Shown: positions 48,507-56,150 of the stretch, in pieces
Layout of the letters: the number at the start of each line of letters is the position of its first letter
How positions within the stretch are numbered: the first letter of the stretch is position 1
Source: JAJEEA01 sp965243615
GTDB taxonomy: Bacteria; Acidobacteriota; Vicinamibacteria; Vicinamibacterales; UBA8438
Direction: 5' to 3'
Assembly (NCBI GenBank): GCA_965243615.1
Contig: CBDEVO010000003.1
Location: 310,001 to 374,000 of the forward strand
DNA length: 64,000 nucleotides
Notes under the pieces: generated by a model
Database searches by the model: none
Told to the model about the DNA's origin: nothing
Seen by the model: only the letters and a program-made list of their open reading frames with translations
Translations under genes and position numbers: made by a program

Positions 48507-48714
48507 CAAAGGTAGAGTTGCGGCGGTACGACGTGGAACCGGCGCAGGTCCGTCGTGCCCCTGCGCCGGGACCTCCTCGAACACCTTCATCGCCGCTGCC
48601 ATCTCCCCTCAAGGTAAAGTTGCGGCGGTACGCCGTGGGACAGGCGTCGCAGGTCCGTCGTGCCCCCCTACGCCAGGACCTCCTTGAACACCTCCATGGC
48701 CTTCGCCATCTCCT
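48507..48714. repeat. Tandem duplication of the next aminotransferase's 3' end
   Basis: Copy 1 (48507-48608) and copy 2 (48609-48714) share ggtagagttgcggcggtacg-type sequence, aggtccgtcgtgcccc and the last 15 codons of the aminotransferase. Copy 2 is the true gene end (AMEVFKEVLA then stop). In copy 1 it reads AMKVFEEVPAQ with the stop changed to CAG. It marks a lost or partial tandem copy. Confidence 0.7.
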
Positions 48715-49816
48715 CCCGGCTGCCGATCGAGATTCGGCAATGCGTGGTGTGCAGCGGCGGGAAATCCCGGCCCACCAGCACCTTGCGCTCCAGGCACGCC
48801 TCGCGGAACTCCCGGGCGGGGCGTCCGATGTTGACGAAGATGTGGTTGGTGTTGGAGTCGGGCACGTCGAAGCCCATGTCGCGGAAGGCGGCGATGACGC
48901 CGTCGCGAATCTCGGCGTTCTCCTTCACTTCCTTGTCGATGTGCTCCGTGTCCTCGAACGCGGTGATCGCGGCTATCGCGCCCAGCATGTTGACGTCGCC
49001 CATGCCCCAGGCGTCGCGGATCTTGGCCAAGGTCTGCTCCTGGCCGAGGCCGTATCCGACACGCAGGCCGGCAATGCCGTGCGCCTTCGAGAAGGAACGG
49101 GTGACGAACACGCGCTCGTCCTCGAGCGCCAGGGGTACGGCGGTCTCGATGCTGCCGGGCCGTCCGTAGTTGATGTAGGCCTCGTCGACGTGAATCATGG
49201 TGTCGGGCGACTCACGCAGCACGCGGCGCACGAAACCCTCGACGGCTCCCGGTCCGTGTACCATGCCGGTGGGGTTGTTCGGGTTGCAGAGATAGACCAG
49301 GCCCGCGCCCTTGGACGCCTCCGCCAGCGCATCGAGATCGATGGCGAGCGAGCTGTCCAGATCGACCTCGATCGTCTTGGCCCCGATGCGCCGGGCGGTG
49401 GCCAGGCTGGTCGAGTAGGTGGGCATGGGGGTCACGAAGGCCCTGGTCGCCGAGCTGAACGCCCGCGCCGACCCCTGCAGCAGGGGGGTGGAGCCGGTGG
49501 CGAGCTGCACGTTGCCGGTACCGACCTTGTAGTAGCCGGCGATGACCTCTCTCAGCTCGTTGACGTGATCGGGCGAATAGCCGCGGCCCATGCGCTTGTT
49601 GGTGTGGTCGTGAATGGCCTGGACGGTCTTCGGGCCGGGGCCGCGGGCGCTCTCGTTCTGGTTGAGCTGGATGACGCCGCCGTCGTAGATGCCGGATTTC
49701 GCGGCCTCCCGGGTCTGGGCGCTGGCCCGCTTGCCGAACGGTGAAGTGCCGGTCAGGGCGCCGGCCGCGGCGCCCAGCGCGATGGTTCCCACGAATCCAC
49801 GGCGTGTCGTCTTCAT
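48668..49816 (-). CDS. Tat-exported histidinol-phosphate-type aminotransferase
   Basis: 382-residue PLP enzyme with a twin-arginine signal (TTRRGFVGTIALGAAAGALT). The core reads VIQLNQNESARGPGPKTVQA, LCNPNNPTGMVHGPGAVEGF, MIHVDEAYINYGRPGS and the PLP lysine in VTRSFSKAHGIAGLRVGYGL. This is the HisC-like class. With export, histidine synthesis is unlikely; a periplasmic amino acid or imidazole substrate is inferred. The start ATG 49816 lies 40 bases after a perfect 8-bp inverted repeat in its leader. Confidence 0.86.
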   Translation of the reverse strand: MKTTRRGFVGTIALGAAAGALTGTSPFGKRASAQTREAAKSGIYDGGVIQLNQNESARGPGPKTVQAIHDHTNKRMGRGYSPDHVNELREVIAGYYKVGTGNVQLATGSTPLLQGSARAFSSATRAFVTPMPTYSTSLATARRIGAKTIEVDLDSSLAIDLDALAEASKGAGLVYLCNPNNPTGMVHGPGAVEGFVRRVLRESPDTMIHVDEAYINYGRPGSIETAVPLALEDERVFVTRSFSKAHGIAGLRVGYGLGQEQTLAKIRDAWGMGDVNMLGAIAAITAFEDTEHIDKEVKENAEIRDGVIAAFRDMGFDVPDSNTNHIFVNIGRPAREFREACLERKVLVGRDFPPLHTTHCRISIGSREEMAKAMEVFKEVLA

Positions 49817-49856
49817 TCGATTCCTCCCTGCGGGACTCTCGGAACGGTGTCGAAGC

Positions 49857-49876
49857 GGGATCGGCACACCGATCCC
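49857..49876 (-). promoter_or_regulatory. Perfect inverted repeat in the aminotransferase leader
   Basis: GGGATCGG and CCGATCCC surround a CACA/TGTG loop. It lies 40-60 bases before the start codon, where it could be an operator or an mRNA hairpin. Confidence 0.4.
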
Positions 49877-49923
49877 GGGCTGTCACGAGCTCGGGCGTCC
49901 GACGGTCGACGTCTCCCGGGCAG

Positions 49924-50010
49924 CGACTGTCCTCGGGGGGACTCGCCCCGCAGCCGGCGCGGTGCCCGGATCGCCCGATGTTGTCCAAACCAGGAGCGAT
50001 AGTCAAGCTC
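49924..50010 (-). repeat. Leader repeat copy B (upstream of aminotransferase gene)
   Basis: On the minus strand this reads CTTGACTATCGCTCCT, GGACAACATCGGGCGAT, CACCGCGCCGGCTGCGGG and finally GAGGACAGTCG. It matches copy A at 39261-39348 with one- and two-base gaps. Confidence 0.6.
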
Positions 50011-50138
50011 GAACGGACCCGCCAGGGGCGCACGGAGGCCACCCCGGCAGGATGGCGCCGCGGTCGGGCGGCGCCGCCGCGTCGAGGAGGTCCGCCGCGC
50101 GCCATGGTCCCGAGCAGGGGCCGGCGACAGGAGTCGGC

Positions 50139-51116
50139 TCACTTGCGATACCAGTCGTAGAACGCGTCCCCCGGCGGCACCTTCCGCCGGATGTCGACGA
50201 TGATCGTCTCCCCCTCCCAGGTCGTGACGAGCTGCTCCTTCCGCACGTGCCCGTAGAGGAACTCCTCGACGAACTCGATGCAGCGGTACTCCAGGAGCTG
50301 CATGTTCTCCTCCAGCCGGCGGTAGAGCGGCATGGAGATCGTCCAGGGCTCGGTGAAGGTGTTCGGATCCTCGATGGTCACCTCGTAGTGGATGGCGTCG
50401 GCCGAGATCGGCGTGAACCGCTCCTCCAGCCGCAGCGCCTCGCTGTGGAAGTTGCCGGCCCGGTCGAACCAGTTCTTGCCGTTGAACTCGGTGACCTCGA
50501 CCACCAGCGTGTCGCCCTCCCAGCGGCCGACCGAGTGCCCCATGTACGTCCAGTCGGGCGGCAGCTCGACGTCGTCGAGGTGGATGGTGCGCGCGGTGCT
50601 GGTGAACGCGAACGCCATCTGGATCTTGTTCGTGCTCTGCACGATCTGGAACGGGTAGGGCATGTACATCGCCCGCGGGATGCCCGGCAGGTAGCACTTG
50701 AGCTCGGGGTCGCGGTCGATCCAGTTGGCGGCGTTCTCCTCCTTGACGGCCCGCGCCGCCGGCGTGTACGGGATCCGGCCGTCGCCCCCCACGACGCCGA
50801 GCGAGGCGGGGACGCCGCCGGCCGCGCCGAGCGCCAGCACCGGCGCCGCCGGGACCTCGACGAAGTCGAACGGATAGGCACCCTGCTGCGTCACCATGCC
50901 GGGACGCGCGGCGTGGGCCTCCAGGTCCCAGTGCGCCTCGTTGTTCGCCTGCCAGATGCCGCTGAAGTCCGGCCGGCCGTCGACGGTGCGGACCACGGCC
51001 GCCGCCTGGTCCTGACCGGACGCGCCGGTCATCGACGCGGTGATGACGGCGGTCACGGCCGCCGTCACGAGCACCGCGGTGACTATCGAGCTTCCCAATA
51101 CGAGTCGATTTCGCAC
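50139..51116 (-). CDS. Secreted 'DG.PD.SGIW' family protein (paralogue 2)
   Basis: 325 residues with a signal anchor (SSIVTAVLVTAAVTAVITAS). The mark VDGRPDFSGIWQANNE is at the N-terminus, and the conserved block reads LPPDWTYMGHSVGRWEGDTL, VVEVTEFNGKNWFD, TIEDPNTFTEPWTISMPLYR, LLEYRCIEFVEEFLYGH. No catalytic motif is recognised. It is probably transcribed with paralogue 3 just upstream (125-base gap containing a dispersed repeat). Confidence 0.75.
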   Translation of the reverse strand: MRNRLVLGSSIVTAVLVTAAVTAVITASMTGASGQDQAAAVVRTVDGRPDFSGIWQANNEAHWDLEAHAARPGMVTQQGAYPFDFVEVPAAPVLALGAAGGVPASLGVVGGDGRIPYTPAARAVKEENAANWIDRDPELKCYLPGIPRAMYMPYPFQIVQSTNKIQMAFAFTSTARTIHLDDVELPPDWTYMGHSVGRWEGDTLVVEVTEFNGKNWFDRAGNFHSEALRLEERFTPISADAIHYEVTIEDPNTFTEPWTISMPLYRRLEENMQLLEYRCIEFVEEFLYGHVRKEQLVTTWEGETIIVDIRRKVPPGDAFYDWYRK

Positions 51117-51133
51117 GTTGAACCCCCTCGCCT

Positions 51134-51190
51134 GTCAATCGTCGCCGAACGCGGCCGCCGCGGTTGCGCTTCGGCCTCCGCTTGCCGCCC
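51134..51190 (-). repeat. Dispersed intergenic repeat copy
   Basis: This contains AATCGTCGCCGAACGCGG, GGTTGCGCTTCGGCCTCCG and CTTGCCGCCC, the closest relative of the copy at 29559-29616. It lies just after the stop of paralogue 3 and before paralogue 2. Confidence 0.5.
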
Positions 51191-51241
51191 GAACAACCCT
51201 CGACTGCGGCCAGCACCACGGCGCAGCCGCCCGGCCGCCGG

Positions 51242-52495
51242 TCACCGGCGCAGCGGATTGACCTCGTCGCCCGAGTCGGCGAAGCCCGCGGCGAACCCGC
51301 CGCAACCGGCGCTGCACAGCGTGGCCGGATCGGGGCCGGTGCCCTCGGCGAACGCCTGCTCCTCGGTGCGCGCGCCCCTCAGCAGGGCGGGCATGCCGTA
51401 GTTGCCCTCGTGGCAGCGGGGCTCCTTGTAGATGCGGTTCAACTGGTCGCTCTGCCGGCCCAGCTCCAGCGCGACGGTCCACGGCGCCGTCCACGTCGTC
51501 GGGTCGTTCATCGTGACGATGTACTCCAGCGTCTCGGAGTCGACGCGGCGCCAGCGCTCCACCAGGTGCAGGTTCTCGCGCGAGCCCTGGTAGTCGGTCT
51601 TGGGCGTGAAGTTGGTGACGTCGACCACCAGCGTGTCGCCCTCCCAGCGGCCGCGCGAATCGCCCCACCACTGCCGGACGTGCGGCGGCAGGTGCGGGCG
51701 GTCGGTCACCGGGATGACCCGCTGCCAGCCCTGCCCCTGCCCGGTGTCGTAGAAGATCGACACGGTCTCGGGCGACTGCACGATCTGCAGGAAGTATCCG
51801 GCCGCGCCCCCGAAGTCGGGCAGCCGGGCCGACATGCACCGCTCGCCGAGGCCGCGATCCTCCGGGCCGTCCGACCGGTTGAACGACCCGCCCGCCGCGG
51901 CGCCCGTCGCCGGGTAGAACGGCGGCGGCTCGTTCCGGCGCGGCGACGGCGGGCCGTACTCGCCGCCCGCGCAGGACGGCAGGTTGTCGCGGCAGACCGA
52001 GGTGGCCTGCAGCAGCGCGAGCTGGTACTCGCGGATGGCGTCGCGCCGCGCCTGCGCCTCGGGCGTCAGCGGCGGGATGCGGCCGTCGGGCGGATCGATG
52101 ATCAGCGACGTCCGCCGGCCCATGTACTTGTGCGACAGGTAGATGGCGGCGCTGTAGGCGCCGCCCACGTCCTGCTCGCTGCCGCGCTCGGCGTACCGGG
52201 TGTCCTGGTAGATGATGCGCGCCCGCTCCCGGTCCAGCTCGGCCCGCTGCTCGTCGGTCAGGAACTCCTGGTCGGCGAAGCGGGCGGGCCGCTCCAGCGG
52301 GATCTCGTAGTCGGTGGTCCAGATGCCCTGCAGGTCCGGCTCGCCCCACGGGGTGGGCGTGGCCGGCGTGGCGTCCGACCGGTCGGGCGGCTGCTGCGCC
52401 TGCCCTTCCACCGGCACCGGGGGCAACTGGAGAAGCACGGTGACGCCGACGACCACCGCCGCCACGCCCAACAGCTCCAGCACGCGTCGTGTCAT
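51242..52495 (-). CDS. Secreted 'DG.PD.SGIW' family protein (paralogue 3)
   Basis: 417 residues, the longest of the three. Signal anchor (LELLGVAAVVVGVTVLLQLP), then a variant of the mark (PWGEPDLQGIWTTDYEIPLE). The conserved block is RPHLPPHVRQWWGDSRGRWE, GDTLVVDVTNF, WTAPWTVALEL, YKEPRCHEGN. A Cys-rich insert (TSVCRDNLPSCAGGEYG) and tail (LCSAGCGGFAAG) are unique to this copy. Function is unknown. Confidence 0.75.
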   Translation of the reverse strand: MTRRVLELLGVAAVVVGVTVLLQLPPVPVEGQAQQPPDRSDATPATPTPWGEPDLQGIWTTDYEIPLERPARFADQEFLTDEQRAELDRERARIIYQDTRYAERGSEQDVGGAYSAAIYLSHKYMGRRTSLIIDPPDGRIPPLTPEAQARRDAIREYQLALLQATSVCRDNLPSCAGGEYGPPSPRRNEPPPFYPATGAAAGGSFNRSDGPEDRGLGERCMSARLPDFGGAAGYFLQIVQSPETVSIFYDTGQGQGWQRVIPVTDRPHLPPHVRQWWGDSRGRWEGDTLVVDVTNFTPKTDYQGSRENLHLVERWRRVDSETLEYIVTMNDPTTWTAPWTVALELGRQSDQLNRIYKEPRCHEGNYGMPALLRGARTEEQAFAEGTGPDPATLCSAGCGGFAAGFADSGDEVNPLRR

Positions 52496-52653
52496 GTCGA
52501 ACCTCCTGTCACTTCGCCCAGGCGACCGCATCGCGGGGTGGGCGACCTGCGTCAACAAGGCACCGGGCAGCGCCGATTGTCACACGGCCTGCACCGCACG
52601 TTCGCCGTTGCCGCCGGGGAAAGGCCGACGGCTGTCAGGCGCCCGCGCCGCGC

Positions 52654-54309
52654 TCACCGGCAGGTGAAGTTCCCGGCCACCCAGTTCGCCGGGTCGTCGG
52701 CCCCGCCGGCCGGCCCGGTGTAGGCGGCGCGCTCGGGGAACGCACAGATGGGGCGCTCGTTGTCGATGACGCCGTCGGTCGCGTGGGTGGCGACGAGGGC
52801 GTCGGGGACGATGCCGCGCTCGACCCAGTCGACGAGCGGGGCGAGCCGGTCCCAGGTGTCGGGCCCGGCGCCGCCGCGGCAGTGGTTCATGCCGGGAGCC
52901 ATGAAGAGCCGGGCCCGCTCGCGGGCGGCGGCCACGTCCCCGCCGAAGGTCGTGTCGACCACGTCCCGGTAGTACTGGACCGTCGGCTGCGGCACGACCA
53001 GGGCGTCGGCCCAGCCGTGGTAGACGATGAGCTTGCCGCCGTGCTCGAGCAGGAAGCGGGACAGGTCGGGGTCGACGGCGTCGGTGATCGCCTTCATGAC
53101 GTCGCCTTTCCCGGCCGTCACGTCGTCGATGTCGAACTCCCACCACGCCCACTCCGGCGGGGTCCCGCCGCGGTCGGGCGGTGTCGCCACGTCGAGCAGG
53201 TCGGCCGGCGCGACGCCGGGGTCGGTGTCGTAGAACAGGTAGTTGAGGTGGTCGCCGCCCAGGCGCACCGCGCCGGGGGCGAAGCCGTTGCCGGTGTAAG
53301 GCACGAACAGGCCGGCCCACTGCCGCTCGGAGCCGAACGGCTTGCCGGCGTAGATGGGGCTTCCGTGCCGGTCGCGCGGCCCGGCGTGGAAGTCGGCCAC
53401 GGTGCGAATCTGGGCCGCCGTGAAGCAGGCGTCGCCGTCGACGTCGCCCGGGCACCGGTGCGCGGCGAGGTCTCGGCGGGCGTCGAAGCCGCACGCGAGC
53501 GGATCGTCGATGACGCCGTCGCCGACGCCGTCGTCCCCGTCGCACGCCGCGAGCACCGCGTCGGCCAGGATCTCCAGCTTCCGGACGCTGTCGAAGCGCC
53601 CGTCACCGTCGGTGTCGAACGCGAGGGCGCCGGCGAAGTCGTCGCGAAACATCCGCTGCAGCAGCCAGACCCGCACCGCGTTCATGTCCTGGTAGTGGTT
53701 GGCGGGCGCCCCCGCCACGATGCCGTCGAAGTCGTCGGGGTACCGCTGCGCCTCCATCAGCCCCTGCCGGCCGCCGGTCGAGCACCCCTCGAAGTAGGAG
53801 AACTCGGGCGGGGCGCCGTAGTAGGACTGCACCAGCGTCTTCCCCGCCGCCGTCGTCAGGTGGACGGCGCGGTAACCGAAGTCGATCTCCGCCTGCCGGT
53901 TGTCGTGGGCGAACGACGACCCCGGCTCGGCCCCGTTGTCGTGGCCGGTGTTGCTGTTGGCCACCGCGTAGCCGGCCGCCACCCGGTGGTCGGCGAAGTC
54001 GAGGTCGCCGTCCTTCCCGCCGTCGCCCCACTTGAGGAACCGTCCGTTCCAGTTGCGCGCCAGGGGAAGCTGCGCGTGGAAGTGGATCGCCGGGGGGAGG
54101 ATCCCCTTGACGTAGCAGTAGGAGACGCCGCCCGCATCGGCGAGGCCGGCGTGGAAGATGGTGAGGTTGCGCACGTGCAGCAGCGCCTCGCAGCCGGCGC
54201 GCTCGTCGGTCGCCGCGGGTGCCTGCTCCGCGCCCCGCGCCGCCTGCACACCGTGGTGAAGCCACACGGCGGGCGTCGCGGCCAGCAGAATGATGAGCAT
54301 GCGTCGCAT
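52654..54309 (-). CDS. Secreted tannase/feruloyl esterase family protein
   Basis: 551 residues with signal peptide. Tannase-family hydrolases release phenolic acids from esters. The nucleophile motif is YFEGCSTGGRQGLMEAQRYP; the CS-D-HC triad is completed by Asp in HGWADALV and His in MAPGMNHCRGGAGPD, with Cys partners adjacent to Ser and His. A calcium-binding-like stretch (DTDGDGRFDS, CDGDDGVGDGVIDDPLACGF) is present, as in fungal feruloyl esterase B. It suggests plant-polymer use. A decayed fragment of a close copy lies at 45.8 kb. Confidence 0.9.
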   Translation of the reverse strand: MRRMLIILLAATPAVWLHHGVQAARGAEQAPAATDERAGCEALLHVRNLTIFHAGLADAGGVSYCYVKGILPPAIHFHAQLPLARNWNGRFLKWGDGGKDGDLDFADHRVAAGYAVANSNTGHDNGAEPGSSFAHDNRQAEIDFGYRAVHLTTAAGKTLVQSYYGAPPEFSYFEGCSTGGRQGLMEAQRYPDDFDGIVAGAPANHYQDMNAVRVWLLQRMFRDDFAGALAFDTDGDGRFDSVRKLEILADAVLAACDGDDGVGDGVIDDPLACGFDARRDLAAHRCPGDVDGDACFTAAQIRTVADFHAGPRDRHGSPIYAGKPFGSERQWAGLFVPYTGNGFAPGAVRLGGDHLNYLFYDTDPGVAPADLLDVATPPDRGGTPPEWAWWEFDIDDVTAGKGDVMKAITDAVDPDLSRFLLEHGGKLIVYHGWADALVVPQPTVQYYRDVVDTTFGGDVAAARERARLFMAPGMNHCRGGAGPDTWDRLAPLVDWVERGIVPDALVATHATDGVIDNERPICAFPERAAYTGPAGGADDPANWVAGNFTCR

Positions 54310-54367
54310 CGAAACCGCTCCTTCCTCGCGATCGAGCTGGGCTGAGCAGCCCTCCAGGCGGGGAGTC

Positions 54368-55771
54368 TCAGTCGATCAGCGCCGTATCGGGGAACTGCGC
54401 GTACCAGCCGAACCAGAACGCGCGGTGGGCGGGGACGCGGGGGCGCTGGTCGTTCGGGTCTGCGTCGCGCACCAGCGCGCCTTCGGTGACCCGCCAAGTC
54501 CCGCCCGCCTCGTCGGCCAGCCGCTCGGGGCCGAGATGCCGCGCGAAGCGGACGTCCCCGGCGTCGTAGACCCGGTTGGCGCCCTCCTCGCTCGTCACCG
54601 CGACGAGGCGGCGTCCCGCGAGCTCAAAGTGATGGACCCGGTTGCGGGCGAGGAACCGGGCGGTGATGGCGAGCGGGGCCGGCGCCCCGCCCCGCGCGGG
54701 GTCGTCGAGCCGCAGCGCCAGCACCTCCTCCTTGTTGGCGAGGCGGTCGTCGCGGCGCGAGACCGGGAACATCAGGTCGTCGGTGCCGAAGTAGCCGCGG
54801 TACGCCGCCCCCTCCGAGTAGTCGCGCCGGTGGCCGGTGTCGAGCGACAGCACCGTCGTCGCGGGATGGCGCCGCCGCCACTCGCCCCAGGTCGTCGTCA
54901 CCACCGCCCGAGGGCTCAGCCGCAGCCCGCTGCCCGCGAGCTCGCCGACCACCGGCACCCCCTCGAACGTGTTCCACAGGCTGCGGGTCTGGTGGTCGAA
55001 CATCAGCTTGTTCGAGCGGTAGAGGAGGCCGCTCGTGCCGAACTTCAGGTATCTCCCACCGGGCTCGCTCTCGAACGGAATCACCGTACCGCAGAGCGTG
55101 CAGTAGACGATGGTCAGCTCTACACCGCCGATGCGGTCGAGGGCCATTTCGTGCCAGGCGAGGATGCGCTTGGGATAGGCCCGCGCCTCACCGTTCAGGG
55201 CGATGCCGAACACGACGTGGTCGTCCTCGAGGTAGTCGGCGTCGGCGGCCTCGAGCCGGGACGGGTACTCCAGGGGCGGGATGCCGTTCACCCCGACGCC
55301 GCCCCACTCGATCTCGTCGAGCCGGATGCGCGACTCCACCCCCCGGGGGAAGAACTCGGCGAAACGCGGGTCGATCTGGCGGTACCAGAGGCCCTTGAAG
55401 AAGCCGTGGTCGGGATGGGGATCGTACGGCCGCCCCCACATCCACCGCTGCCACGCCTGGAGGTCGGCCCCGAAGCTCTGGCCGGTCTGCTCCTCGAGGA
55501 AGCCGATGAGGGTGAAGAAGCGGGCGAACCCCCGCAGGTTGGGCGGGCGCTGCAGCCACGCCATGTCCCAGACGATGCCCGCGTAGCCGTCGCGCCACCG
55601 GTCGCCGAGCTGCTCCAGCGCGTACTCGGCCTGCTCGGGCTCGCCCGCGCCGGCCTGCAGGAAGAGCCGGATGTCGGGGTGCCCACCCTCGGCCGGCTGC
55701 GCCGGAGCGGCGCCGGCCGCGGCCAGAAGGCTCAGGCCCACGCCCGCCAGCGCAAGAAGCTGCTTCACCAT
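54368..55771 (-). CDS. DUF3179-domain exported protein
   Basis: 467 residues with signal peptide (LLALAGVGLSLLAAAGAAPA). The DUF3179 region contains PPLEYPSRLEAADADYLEDD, VVFGIALNGEARAYPKRILA, HEMALDRIGGVELTIVYCTL and CGTVIPFES, where the conserved C-x2-C lies. The later half has FEGVPVVGELAGSGLRLSPR and VSRRDDRLANKEEVLALRL. The family is widespread with unknown function. Start ATG 55771 opens the signal peptide; the frame is open 51 codons upstream. It is divergent from the PQQ dehydrogenase gene. Confidence 0.83.
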   Translation of the reverse strand: MVKQLLALAGVGLSLLAAAGAAPAQPAEGGHPDIRLFLQAGAGEPEQAEYALEQLGDRWRDGYAGIVWDMAWLQRPPNLRGFARFFTLIGFLEEQTGQSFGADLQAWQRWMWGRPYDPHPDHGFFKGLWYRQIDPRFAEFFPRGVESRIRLDEIEWGGVGVNGIPPLEYPSRLEAADADYLEDDHVVFGIALNGEARAYPKRILAWHEMALDRIGGVELTIVYCTLCGTVIPFESEPGGRYLKFGTSGLLYRSNKLMFDHQTRSLWNTFEGVPVVGELAGSGLRLSPRAVVTTTWGEWRRRHPATTVLSLDTGHRRDYSEGAAYRGYFGTDDLMFPVSRRDDRLANKEEVLALRLDDPARGGAPAPLAITARFLARNRVHHFELAGRRLVAVTSEEGANRVYDAGDVRFARHLGPERLADEAGGTWRVTEGALVRDADPNDQRPRVPAHRAFWFGWYAQFPDTALID

Positions 55772-56150
55772 GGGGTCACCACCCAGGAAACCGAGTTGGA
55801 GTTCAAGCGCCAGTCTACACCCAGACTGACACGGTTCGTCCGGCCGCGACCCGGGCGTCATCGACGCTGAAGAGAATCGCCGGTCGTGTCCCCGGTCCCT
55901 CGGCAAGAGACTCGCCGACTCCACTTCACCGCGTTACAGCCCGCGGATCGATCACCGTCCCCTGACCGCGCCGTCGACGGCGCATCGGACGGCGCAGCAA
56001 GGGAAGACCGGCCCGGCGACACGCGCACGCCCCCGGCGGGAAGCGGCGGGCGGGACATCGGATCGCGCCCGAACCGGTGTACGATCGCCCGCACTCCACG
56101 CCCCCAAGGTCCGGGCGCCGGAGACCGGTTCCGAGACACGGAGGTTCCCC
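55772..56150. other. Divergent promoter region
   Basis: 379 bases between the divergent DUF3179 and PQQ dehydrogenase genes. Frames here are shadows. A -10-like TACGAT at 56080 lies 66 bases before the dehydrogenase start, without a clear -35. Nothing else is supported. Confidence 0.4.

Larger units (their letters stand above)
49817..50138. other. Leader region of the aminotransferase gene
   Basis: 322 bases without a gene, between two genes on the minus strand. It contains an inverted repeat (49857-49876) and copy B of the leader repeat (49924-50010), and probably the promoter (TTGACT, complement of 50003-50008). Confidence 0.55.
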
